From Parasponia andersonii (taxonomy: Eukaryota; Streptophyta; Magnoliopsida; Rosales; Cannabaceae): DNA of 64,000 nt. Below the pieces are notes generated by a model. That model did not search any database and had not been told where the DNA came from. It saw only the letters and a list, made by a program, of their open reading frames with translations. Of this stretch, positions 31,523 through 43,353 are shown in pieces; positions within the stretch are counted from its first letter, which is position 1, and each line of letters opens with the position of its first letter. Both the position numbers and the translations under genes were made by a program. The DNA lies in assembly GCA_002914805.1 (NCBI GenBank), contig JXTB01000006.1:2276434-2340433 (forward strand). Direction: 5' to 3'.

Positions 31523-34500
31523 ATGGCGACAAGAAGAAATCTCCATGGATCGAAGCATCCGTATAATAATGATGAACGTAAGCATTGTCTCGTCTTTTTT
31601 TCATATTGTTTCGTATAAATATATCATATTGGTGTTTGCTACGTTGCTACATACTAATTTTTTCATTTGTTGTTTGTAGCCTTTGAGGCTCTCTGTTGCG
31701 GCTCGTGGAAAGCTATTGAAAGTGTACGTATCAGGAATGGGAGTATGAGTTTGATTTTTGTGGAACATGGATGTAATCTTCAGGAGAGAGGTCCATTTAC
31801 GAATCTTCGAATAAGGTCAAGACAAGCTACATTGTCTGATTGCATCTGCTTTTTAAGGCCTGGAGTTGATATCTGCGTGCTTTCGAGCTCTCAACATACA
31901 CAAAGTTCAGATAATGAAATGAAAGATCCTGTGAGTGACATTACACTCAGGCAGGCATACATTTTGAGTTAGAAGTAGAGAGCTGATCATTTGTTCTTTT
32001 AGTTCAATAGTTGAATTGCTTAGTTCATTCTGTTCATTGCTTTTGATATCATGATGACTAAGTAATGTGCTGACTTTTTATCCTGTCGCCTCTGTTTTGT
32101 TTTCTTTTTCACAGTTTCATTGCTTGTTTAGTCCAAAATTCCGTACTAAAATGTTTGGTTTATTTCTGTTTAGTACGTTTTGATCAATATAATCGCGTTT
32201 CACTATAGGTCCGGATTGATGGTAGAATAAGTTCCATTGAGAGGAAGCCTCATGAATCAGGATGCTCATGCAAGTTTTATATCAACTTCTATGCTAGCCA
32301 AGGTCCTCTGGGTTCGGTGAGGGAAACACTTAATAAAGAGATTACAGCAGTAGGAATCGACCAAATCTTTATCCTTCAAAAGCTTAGTCAAAACTTTTGT
32401 GAAGATCAGTACTATAGGTGGGATTTCTCCGAGGATTGCTCTACACGCCAAAAAACTAAATTGTTGTTAGGGAAGATTTTATCTGATCTTTCGTGGTTAC
32501 TTGTTGCCACATCTTTAAAGAATCTTTCATTCCATGTAAGATCAGTGCAAAACAAAATTGTATATCAAATTTTGCAAGTTGTTGAAGAAAGCAGTTCTTC
32601 AAGTTCTCATAGTACCTTACATGCTGCAAATTTTAGAGTAGATAATGATGTTTTGGTACCTATTGTCATTCAATTTGTCCAAGATGTTTCTATCAGTGCA
32701 GATCCTGATCCAGCAGTTGACACCACTGAAGCTGAACCATCACCATTTTCTGATTCTATGGGCTTACGCCGTTCCAAGCGTCGAAATGTACAGCCTGAGC
32801 GTTTTCTTGGCTGTGATAGTGGTTCAGAGATAGATATTGGCTATGTCCGGTCAAGGCCATACAAGATAGATCGAGGAAAAGATGACGAACTGTCGATGCC
32901 GTTGTCAATCCTTTTTGGTGTTAATGCACTTAGTTCAAAAGCACATGCTGGCAGTGAAATGAAAAGTTGTCCTCTTAAAAGAAATTCATCCGGGAATCTA
33001 ATTGCTTGCAATTCATCTGGGAATCTAGCTGCATGCAAACAGAAGACCTCATCAAGGAAGGTGAAATCAGGTCTGAGTGAGAGGAATCGTCAAGAATATC
33101 CACCTAAACTAGCTCTCATTCCTTTTAATGAAGAAAGTGATCCACTATCCTTTGCATATTATCAATTCCAAGCCAAGAAACCTCGGAATCATGCAAAGGA
33201 GCTTGATGAGATTTCTCCCCAGCATTATTATACTAACTGTTACCCTAAAGTACAGAGAAAGAATCTTTCTGATTTAGAAGAGTTGGAGCTTGAAAGTACA
33301 TGGGAAAAAAGATCATTCCATAAAAGAGGCCCGAGAAAAAAATATTATCATTATAGGCGATACAATAGTTTCAGTGGAGAAAGAACTTATCAAAAGAGGT
33401 CCCTACATGCAGGGGCATACACGGATTTGATAAACTCATTCTTGAAAAACATTGATTGTACAGGCAAGGAAGAACCACAGATCACTGAACAGTGGAAAGA
33501 ACATACACAAACAAACGGCTTTGAGAATGAAGTGCCACCAGAGGAAGAGGAAGAAATGTCAGAGACTGAAATGTTGTGGAAAGAAATGGAACTAGCTTTG
33601 GCATCAATTTATGTTCTTGATGATGAGGTAGAATTGTTGGTTATTTATTTGATGATAATGAGGTAGAATACTCTAATGGAAATATTCGGCCTCAATCAGA
33701 ATTATTAGTTCTTCTAATTTCTGTCTGATCTTTTGTTTATCACTGACAGCCTGTCTGTCTTTGTATCCCAATGCTGGTTTTGAAATGGTCTGGAAACTTT
33801 CTGTCAAGTTACAGAATTGGCTAAGAAGACAAAGTGTCAAACAAGCTCTTTTACCTTTTTGTGTCATCTCTTTTTGGAAGTTTCATTAAATCTGATAAAC
33901 TTATTTTAGGATTCAAATGGTGTGTCGAATGCGAGTGCAAAAGTTTCAAAGGAAGATTGCCAACATGAGTACAAAGTGGATGAAGAAGTTGGTATTTTGT
34001 GCAATAAATGTGGTTCTGTTTTCACAGAGATAAGAGATATTCTGCCACCCTTTGTAAGTCCTTCCATAAACTCATCCACCAACTCAAACTTTAGCTTCGT
34101 TTCTTACTTTTATCTTAAATGGATCAAGGATGTCTTTGAACATCCTCATGCTCCTACATGTGTTTGATACACAGGGAAGAAGTAAATTTCTACTTTAATA
34201 AGATTTTTAGTCCAAGAATTTGATTGAGTTGTAAGTGTAAACTCAGCTGGGAATTTTTTCTTTTGCACTTTTCCATTGTAAATATGCACGATGGATCAAA
34301 TCATGTTTCTTCAACTAATATCTAATCTCTTTTTTCATTTTTCTAGATGCAAAACACAGGATGGAATGCATATGATAAAAAAATCAATGAAGAAGATTTA
34401 GAGCATGGTGCAGCCGAAGATTCTGAAATGGATTTTATACGTCGTCAGGGTTGTCCTGATGAACCTCTCTCAGAAGAAAAAGAGAATGTGTGGGCCTTGA

Positions 34501-36284
34501 TTCCTGAAATTCGAAAGCAGTTACACCTTCATCAAAAAAAGGCTTTTGAGTTTCTGTGGAAAAATATTGCAGGATCTTTAGTACCGGATTTAATGAAGCC
34601 AAAATCCAGCAAAATAGGTGGTTGTGTCATCTCTCATACCCCTGGAGCTGGGAAAACTTTTCTGATTATTGCATTCCTTGTCAGCTACCTGAAGTTATTC
34701 CCAGGAAAACGGCCTTTGATCCTTGCTCCAAAGACAACACTCTACACCTGGTACAAAGAATTTATTAAGTGGAAAATTCCTGTGCCAGTTTATCTTATTC
34801 ACGGTCGGAGGACTTATAGAGTGTTCAAGCAGAAATCTGTAATCTTTCCAGGAGCTCCGAGGCCAACAGATGATGTCAGGCATATTCTGGATTGCCTAGA
34901 GAAAATCCAGAAGTGGCATGCACAACCAAGCGTTCTTGTTATGGGTTATACTTCATTCCTTGCATTGATGCGAGAAGACTCCAAATTTGCACATAGGAAA
35001 TTCATGGCTAAAGTTTTGAGGGAAAGTCCAGGGATCTTGGTACTAGATGAAGGGCATAACCCCAGAAGTACCAAGTCAAGGTTGAGGAAGGCCTTGATGA
35101 AAGTTGAAACAGACCTACGAATTTTGCTTTCAGGTACATTATTCCAGAACAACTTCTGCGAATATTACAACACTCTCTGTTTGGCAAGACCAAAGTTTGT
35201 CCATGAAGTGTTGAAGGTACTAGACCCGAAGTACAAAAAGAAGAAGAACAAACTAGTGGAAAAGGCACGCGTTTTGATGGAAGCTCGAGCAAGGAAGTTC
35301 TTCTTAGATAAAATTGCAAAGAAAATCGACTCAAATGAAGAAAAGGAGAGGATGCAGGGTCTTAAGATGTTGAGAAAAATTACAACTGGATTTATCGATG
35401 TGTATGAAGGTGGAGGAGCTGCTGACACCCTTCCTGGCCTACAAATTTACACCTTGTTAATGAACTCAACTGATAAGCAGCATGAGATTTTGGTAAAACT
35501 GCATCAGATTATGTCAACATACCATGGTTATCCTCTGGAACTGGAGCTTTTGATAACTCTTGGCTCTATACATCCTTGGTTAATCAAAACTGCAGTCTGT
35601 GCTGGTAAATTTTTTAGAGACGATGAACTGCAGGAACTTGAGAGGTACAAGTTTGATCTAAAAAGAGGATCGAAGGTGAAGTTTGTTCTGAACCTTGTTT
35701 ATCGTGTTGTCAAGAAGGAGAAGATTCTGATCTTCTGTCACAACATTGCGCCGGTGAAACTATTTTTAGAGTTGTTTGAACAAGTCTTTGGTTGGCAAAG
35801 GGGTAAGGAAGTCTTAGTCCTTACAGGAGACCTTGAATTATTCGAACGAGGAAGAGTGATGGATAAATTTGAGGAACCAGGAGGGGCCTCAAGGGTCCTG
35901 CTTGCTTCGATTACAGCTTGTGCTGAAGGAATCAGTTTGACAGCAGCTTCTCGGGTTATCTTGCTGGATTCAGAGTGGAATCCTTCCAAGACAAAGCAGG
36001 CTATAGCAAGAGCTTTTCGGCCTGGACAGCAAAAGGTGGTCTATGTTTACCAACTCCTGGCCACAGGCACATTAGAAGAAGACAAGTATCGAAGAACCAC
36101 ATGGAAGGAATGGGTTTCAAGCATGATTTTCAGTGAGGCTCTTGTGGAGGACCCTTCTAAGTGGCAAGCCGAAAAGCTTGAAGATGACATACTGAGAGAG
36201 ATGGTGGAGGAAGACCGGACTAAATCGTTCCACATGATCATGAAAAATGAGAAGGCTTCAACTGTCATTAGAGGTAAAGACTGA
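31523..36284 (+). CDS. CLSY1: CLASSY1/2-like SNF2 chromatin remodeler, five coding exons
   Basis: Coding exons are 31523-31577, 31680-31930, 32209-33627, 33910-34053 and 34347-36284, all with GT/AG borders, giving about 1268 residues (Arabidopsis CLSY1 is close to this). The N-terminus HPYNNDEPFEALCCGSWKA.., then SRQATLSDCICFLRPGVD and SIERKPHESGC are specific to CLSY1/2, not CLSY3/4. Residues about 580-623 hold a Cys pair (CNKCG) before the ATPase. The SNF2 core shows Walker A HTPGAGKT (about 720-727), a DEGH Walker B box (857-860), LSGTLFQNN (884-892) and motif VI QAIARAFRPGQQ near the C-terminus. CLSY1/2 recruit RNA polymerase IV with SHH1 for 24-nt siRNA production and DNA methylation in the nucleus. 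No disabling change is seen. Exon 4 is short, so its inclusion rests on splice sites and frame. Confidence 0.94.
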
Positions 36285-38299
36285 ACCTTCTATGACTTTA
36301 ATCGCTGTAACACAGATTGTCTTCCACCGGCTTGTTCTACTTTCACTCTCATTCTCGTTCTCGTTCTCCCGAATGCATGTCTCTAGTTCTTTCCTTGCAT
36401 TTATTAAATTGCTGTTGATAACAAAGATGGTTTTCTTGCTAATTCATAAGTGGTTTCATAGCTAAAGTCATAAGCTGATCAATCATGTTACTACTTAAAC
36501 GTTGGTCCTTGAGTTCTGGTATGACTTCAATATAGTGACCAGCTTTAGTCATTTTACCACAGTTCGTTTATGTGAGATTTACATGCTCTGTCCAACTTTT
36601 GAAGGTTGTTCTGAATTGTGTGGAGAATAAAATCCGATGATTATCTCCCACTTTTTAGATTATCTACTGACATTTAATGCGAAAATTAACTCACATCAAT
36701 AAATTTTCCTTAGTAATATAGTGCCCGAGTCAGGTTGGACACTAGAGTAATCCTGTTAAGGTGATTTTGGGATTCTAGTTCCGAGTTTCAATGCAAGCAA
36801 ATAAATAAATAAAGGCCATGTTTATTAAATCATAATAACAGGATTGAAATAAAAGGACTACCATTTTCCATCCGATCATGTGTTCACTTACACACTTGGG
36901 ATACAAATTTCGAAAAATTCCTCGTGTAATAATGATATTGAGAAGGGATAACCAATCTTTTATTTACTGTTCCTGCTTAACTCTCCAAACCCTTTCCCTT
37001 TACGATTCTTTTCTATGGATTTTTTTATGTAACATAACAACTTCTTGGCTGCAGTTTTATCAGAAGAGGCATTAGTGTTTGACAATATTTAGATTGAAAA
37101 AAAAATAAATTGATACATAAATGTTTAAACAAAAGTTGATGCATGTAGTATTCTTGTCATTTCTTTGTTGAGTTATTCTTGCCGTTTGTTTATATGCTTC
37201 AAATAATGATATGATTAGCAACGTTTCTACGTTTTGTTGAGTAGAAATTATGGACAGTGGCTGGTTCACATGTCACTAGATTAAATTATTGTCTACTCCT
37301 TGAAAGCTTTGGGTTGTTCCCCTATAGATTTATCGTGATAAGCCTTCAGAGTCTTATTAGCTGGATGGAGCCATAGTTCGACTAAAGTTGCAATAATACG
37401 GAATATGTTGTTGGATTTTGAATTATGAGCTAAAATGTTACGTTGATTGTATGAGAAACAAGATAGCGTCTGAAGGAAGGCCATGTCTATTAATCAGTGA
37501 CGGCCCGTAATGGTAACGAAAATAATGGAAATGATTCTCTTTTTCATTTATTTTCCATTTATTCATCTATTTACTCACTCGTTTAAGATACACTTTAATC
37601 ATTCGTAATTAGTGAAATTGGGAAGACATGATTCAATTTTTTATTTTTTCTCATTCATTTCCAAATCATTTCTTATTTCAGAATTATTATGGATTAATAA
37701 AAATGTTTGAACTTCGAAGTGTCCTTTCTTCCGGAAATATTAGAAAGGGAAAAAAAAAAAATGAAAACAGATGTTAATCGCATAAAGCCGATCGATGCTA
37801 GAAAAGTCATTTCAATACCACACTATGTAAAGAAATGAACTTTTATCTTGTATATTGTACATGGTATGGTTAAGTAGAAGTTGCAAAACTATTATAGCTA
37901 TTCAGATACATAACATATGTGAATGATGCGGAGTACTAAATATCTCTGAATTGTAAGTTTTGGTAGATTCATAAGATTTGCATATGAGATTTTCAGCAAA
38001 AGCATTTTGTATCCAGCAAAAAATTTGTGAATCCCTAAGTTAGTATCAGATTTTGTAAGGTCAGATCATACAAAGAACTCATTTTTCATTTTTTCACCCT
38101 GAACTGAAAAATATAATCTCTTTTTGGAAAAACAAACCACATGGATTCAGGAAAAGACTAAAATACTATAGTATTAGTACATGCAATTTGATCACATAAC
38201 GAATATATCATGTGATACGAGTTAATGTTATAATTTTGTCATGAACATAAACTTCACATCATTATGTACTACATATCGTTTAAAAATTATGTTGGTTCA
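36285..38299. other. CLASSY 3' UTR and intergenic DNA
   Basis: The first about 200 bp are probably 3' UTR. The rest is AT-rich without recognised genes; only short open frames without domain content are present. Confidence 0.55.
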
Positions 38300-38888
38300 A
38301 AGGTGCTCATTGGTTGGAATCCAATCTATTTTAGCTATATTTCATCCAATCTAATTATAGGTTGGTTTTAAGAAATTCTTATTCAATCTAATCCAATTTA
38401 TTTAGAAGAACCAATCCGATCTAATTCAACTAGTAATTGGATTAGATCGGATTTTTTAATCGGTTATGAGTAAAATTTTTTGAAGATTTTTCTCTAATAT
38501 ATTTCAAATTAAAAGAATCAAAATCAAAATATATATAACATAATAAAACTTTAGAATCTCAAACTCTTAGCTTTTTCCAATTTGCTTCTAAGGAGAGGTA
38601 ATAAATGAGGGAAAGAGATGAATATACTACATAGTTAATAGTTAAGATATAATTTTCATTTAATTTAGTAAAATAATGTCTATATTAAGAGATACATAAA
38701 CCAAAAATAGAAAAATACTTGAATATATTTATTGTTTTAATTTATTTCATATAAATTGGATTTGTTCAGTTTTAATTTGATTTTTATTATGAGATCCGTC
38801 AACCAAATTAATCCAATTTAAATCTAATTTTTAGAATCCAATTGTAATTAGATATCCAGATTTTTGTAATTAGATTTGGGGGGGGGGG
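38300..38888. mobile_element. hAT-like MITE copy 1, truncated at a G-run
   Basis: It starts AAGGTGCTCATTGGTTGGAA and matches the complete copy at 38939-39571 nearly throughout. It breaks off after AATTAGATTT at 38877, where a run of 11 Gs (38878-38888) begins. The terminal GAGCACCCCT end is missing, so no target duplication can be checked. Confidence 0.78.
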
Positions 38889-38930
38889 ACATATATATAG
38901 CCTAACTTTCCTTTTACAAGGAAGAAAAGG

Positions 38931-39579
38931 GTTATTCTAAGGTGCTCATTGGTTAGAATCCAATCTATTTTAGCTATATTTCATCTAATCTAATTATAGG
39001 TCGGTTTTAAGAAACTACCATCTAATCTAATCCAATTAACTTATAAGAACCGATCCAATCTAATTTAACTAGTAATTAGATTAGATCGGATTTTTTAATC
39101 GGTTATGTGCAAAATTTTTTGAAGATTTTTTTCTAATATATTTCAAATTAAAAGAATAAAAATCAAAATCTATATAACATAATAAAACTCTAGAATCTCA
39201 AACTCTTAGCCTTTTTCTAATTTACTTCTAAGGAGAGGTAGTAAATGAAGGAAAGAGATGAATATACTACATAGTTAAGATATAATTTTCATTTAATTTA
39301 GTGAAATAATGTCTATATTAAAAGATACATAAACCAAAAATAGAAATATACTTGAACATATTTATTATTTTAATTTATTTAATATAAATTGGATTTGTTC
39401 AGTTTTAATTGGATTTTTACTATGAGATCCGCCAACCGAACTAATCCAATTTAAATCCAATTTTTAGAATCCAATTCAATCCAATTGTAATTAGATATCC
39501 AAATTTTTATAATTAGATTAGATTGGATTGGTCGAGTCAATCGATTTGGACCGGATTTTGAGCACCCCTAAGTTATTCT
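38931..39579. mobile_element. hAT-like MITE copy 2, complete with 8-bp target duplication
   Basis: The 633-bp element (38939-39571) starts AAGGTGCTCA and ends TGAGCACCCCTAA, short imperfect inverted termini. It is flanked by a perfect 8-bp duplication GTTATTCT (38931-38938 and 39572-39579). An 8-bp TSD with GGGTG(C)TCA-like ends fits non-autonomous hAT elements. The interior repeats CCAATCTAATC-type motifs in both orientations. Confidence 0.85.
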
Positions 39580-39941
39580 GCCCAAAAATCCTATGGATCC
39601 TTGGATTTTCTTTTTAGATGAACTTTGTCGAATGAGGAAACTTTATTGAAGAACCATTTCTTTTTATTTTACCAAGACTCGAAACCCTACCTTCCCATAT
39701 CATAATTGATGCTGAAAATATCACAAAATGATTTTTTTTAAAAAATAATATATAAAAACAATTTAGAGCTCTTTTAGGTAATTTAGGTTTTCAATATTTT
39801 TGTCTTTATATTTAGGATTTGAAAAACAATATATAAAAGTTAAACTAAAATTGTCACTAAAAACAATAATGGGAGTCCCTTTTTACATTGTTTTAATAAA
39901 TGTCAATATATTTTTTTAGTTAAATAGTCAAATATATTTAT

Positions 39942-40663
39942 TATACTAGTTAGGAGTGTTCATAGCCAATTTGGCCCGTTTGAAATGTCAAACCATGAAC
40001 CAAATCGCAGATGTGGTTTGGCTAGTCGATTACACCATGCGGTTTACATTGGTCGATTCGAACTGGCTAGACCTAGACCATACTTATATTTTACAGTGTG
40101 GTCTGGGCAATTTGTATGGTTTAAAAATTTAAGTGATGTCTCGATTTAAGATTATTTCCTTAATCAAAAGTCAGATTTCTTAAAAAAAGGAAAAAAAAAA
40201 CATAAATGTAACATATTATTTATAAAATATATATTAGTAACACAATGATCTAAATTAAACATGAAATCAACTAAACAATCATATCATACTTAGATAAAAT
40301 ATCTAAAATCTAAAAGTCCAAATATGAAACCAAACAAAATATAGCTAAAGGTTATAACCAAATCAAAAATCCTAAGCTTAACTTTTGGACTGCACTTCTA
40401 AAGTGAGAGGAGATTTGTTGGGGTTGGGCTTACAAAATGGATTAGGTTATATTATAAAAAGATCTATAAAAAAATCTATTCATAAAAGTAACATATTTGC
40501 CGGTTTCGGTTTGAAACTGGTCACTTTTTGCCAAATTGAACCATTCAGTTTGCTAGTTTCTTGATCTGTCACTAGCTACAAATGTGCTGTAACCACACGG
40601 ATTGGTCTAAATTGATCAGTTTTTATGGTTTGGTGATTATTTTGAATACTCATAATATACCAA
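39942..40663. mobile_element. Probable second hAT-like MITE family member
   Basis: The segment 39950-40655 starts TAGGAGTGTTCATAGCC and ends TTTTGAATACTCATAA, so the ends pair imperfectly (GGAGTGTTCA against TGAGTATTCA). Flanks TATACTAG and TATACCAA agree at six of eight bases. The interior has TGGTTTGG/AACCAAAT-type internal inverted motifs. It is unlike the 38.3-39.6 kb MITE in sequence. Confidence 0.5.
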
Positions 40664-41190
40664 CTGACCATTAAGCAACTACATTTGAGAAACGAACATT
40701 TAATTCAAATGGGCCCAAAATTCAGCCCAAATGTTTTTATGTAGACCGAAATTCAAATTTAGGATTTTGTTATTTTTATTAATCAGATGTTAATTGCATA
40801 ATTAGCTTTAGCGTATAAGAAAAAGATTTTAATTACCTTTTTCATACAATAATGCATATTTTTTGAAATATAATATGACATTTAGAAATATATACTACTT
40901 CTTGTTTTTTCACACAAAAGAATTTCTGGTAAAATATGCTTGTGTTAAATGAAAAAAGAGTTATCAAATTCTGGAAATTTATATATTGTTTGATTGTGCT
41001 TAGTCAATGGACGAATTTCGTGTCTACGTTTTTTTTTTTTAAAAAGAGTGTTTCTAAAATGCAATTAAAAATGTATACAAAAACTGAAATACACCAATTT
41101 ATTAGAAATATATCAGTTTATTTGAAATATATTAATATAATATTGATACACCAACATAGAATTGATATACTAAAAATTGGACATGTAGCA

Positions 41191-41587
41191 TGTAATACCC
41201 AAGTCTCATATCAAGTATGTTTTGGAGAGATTATGAGTATTTAAGTGATAGTGTATGAGCCTAAAAGTACTTTCAAGTTAGTTTTTTTGGATGAGACCCA
41301 ATGGTATTAAATTTGATATTCAGAATCAATCCATTCCACCTGTATGGGCCTTGAAAGGCTATCATAGGCGGGAATTGTGGTAAATGTGGACTGCGCTCAT
41401 AGAGATTATATGTGAGCTATTGAATATAGAGCTCCTAGTGAGGACGCTAAGCCTTTAATATAAAGAGATTGTAATGCCCCAAGTCCTACATCAAGTATAT
41501 TATGGGAAGATCATGAATATTTAAATGATAGTCTATGGGCCCAAAAATACCTTCAAGTTAGCACTTTTGGGTGAGCCTAGTGGTATT
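41191..41587. repeat. Direct repeat pair of about 116 bp
   Basis: TGTAATACCCAAGTC..(41191-41306) is repeated as TGTAATGCCCCAAGTCC..(41470-41587), with shared ATCAAGTATRTT, ATTTAA(R)TGATAGT, CTTCAAGTTAG and GTGGTATTA-like blocks. The TGTAATGCCCCAAGTCC start resembles the ends of small LTR-type repeats, but no PBS or PPT was found between the copies. Confidence 0.65.
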
Positions 41588-41872
41588 ATATTGCAAGAGA
41601 AAAAAAAACAAGTAAAAAGAAACAAAAAGGCCATTTATCAAATAGATGAAACAATTGGCCATTTCTTTAATTAATGTGGGAAAAATGTCGTTTCTTGTAA
41701 ATACACCGTGTACTATTAGTAGGCATTTCATATCACACTAGCTGCATAAAATACACATACATACATAATACATTAGTTCTATATGTTAGGGCTTTTACTT
41801 GACCGATATGGATGTACTCGTGCACACAACGCATAATACAAGTACACAAAAATTTATGTACTGATTTGTAGG

Positions 41873-42342
41873 TATTCTTTTGGGTTTATGGCACAAATGA
41901 TTACCGTACTATCCAATTTTCTGTGGCAATTAAATTTTTAAATTTTTCTATTTGTAGTAATTTAGTCTATAAATTATCTAAAATATAATATATTATCAAA
42001 GTTTTAACCAAAATACATATAAGGAGCATATTATAGTATTTGAGAAAATATTTAAAGGAAAATAAATTAAATAAAAGATATATTAGTTTCATTTTTTAAT
42101 ATTCTCAGAGTTGTAAATTTATAGAATATTTTTCTTTGATAATTCAATTTTATATTTGAAATATCTAAATTATCTTTCAAATGTACTTTCATATGGTATG
42201 TTTTTAGTCAAAAATTGAATAATAATTGTAATTTAGATAATCTAATGACTAAATTATTATAAATCAAAAAATTCATGAATTTAATTACTATAATTGAAAT
42301 TTTGATTAGAGTGACCATTTGTGCCATTAGCCCTATTCTTTA
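41873..42342. mobile_element. Mutator-like MITE, about 452 bp
   Basis: The element (41882-42333) has long imperfect TIRs: left GGGTTTATGGCACAAATG and, on the reverse strand, right GGGCTAATGGCACAAATG, with pairing continuing over about 110 bp (TAATTTAGTC..ATTATCTAAA). It is flanked by TATTCTTTT (41873-41881) and TATTCTTTA (42334-42342), a 9-bp target duplication with one mismatch. Confidence 0.82.
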
Positions 42343-43108
42343 TGTATGTGAGAAGCTTTAATATTGTTTACACTTCTACAAGAAAAAGAAAAAGTGGGTT
42401 ATGGTTGAAAACCAGAAGATGACGATCAACTTGTGGAAAGTACTTTTTAAGGAAGAAAGACCGGGACCATGTGAACTAACAGGCATAAAAAAAGAGAGGT
42501 GGGATTAAGTTTGGATAAATTACTTGGAAAAGTTGGAATTAATAATTTACGATGGAAATTTCTTCGATACAAACGCCCTCATTGTCAAGTTGCCAAACTG
42601 AAATATATTTATATAACTTCCGGCTTTAGGTCATGATCATTATTAATTTATTAATTTGCCACATGAGTTGAATTGCCAAATTGGTATAATTCAAGCTTTG
42701 ATAATACAATGTTATGTAGATTATTGTTTTATCAATTTAAGAAACAACAACGATTTTTTCATTCAGCTGGTTTATTCTCTTAATATCTTTATAATTTGTT
42801 TTAATTAAATGCAAATAGATTAAAACTTTTGCAACTAGATAGTAGATACAGTGTACCATATGCACCAATCGAGACATATTATGTCAGATTGTTTTGGTCC
42901 AAAACAATATTTTTATGGCTTTACTGTGCAGGACGAAAATAATATAGCTGGAGTTTTTGTCTTCAAATGAGAGAAAATCAGCCCTCAGAATTGTCAAGAA
43001 GAGGGAGATGAGAATTGCAATTAACATGAGGCCAAAGACAACGCCTGCAATACACAAAGTCAGAAAAAGGTTAAGCAAATTTTATTTGTTACTTTTGGCA
43101 AAAAAAAA

Positions 43109-43123
43109 GAGGGGGGGGGGGGG
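43109..43123 (+). repeat. Homopolymer: A-run, GA, then 13 Gs
   Basis: A run of As is followed by GA and 13 consecutive Gs (43111-43123). It may be a slippage site or an assembly-sensitive homopolymer. Confidence 0.85.
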
Positions 43124-43155
43124 TGGATTAATAATGTATTTCGTGTAGAAGAGAT

Positions 43156-43353
43156 CACGAGCGAGATCAAATTTGCTTTAACACGTTTGCTTTTTCTATT
43201 CAATTTGGAGCAAATGTATAGATATATTCTTAGGTTTTCAATTGTCGGTATTTTCACGAGCGAGATCAAATTTGCTTTAACAGGTTTGTTTCTTTCTATT
43301 CAATTTGGAGCAAATATATAGATATATTTTTAGGTTTTCAATCGTCGGTATTT
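43156..43353. repeat. Tandem duplication, two 99-bp units
   Basis: CACGAGCGAGATCAAATTTG..CGGTATTTT occurs at 43156-43254 and 43255-43353 with only a few differences. Confidence 0.92.
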
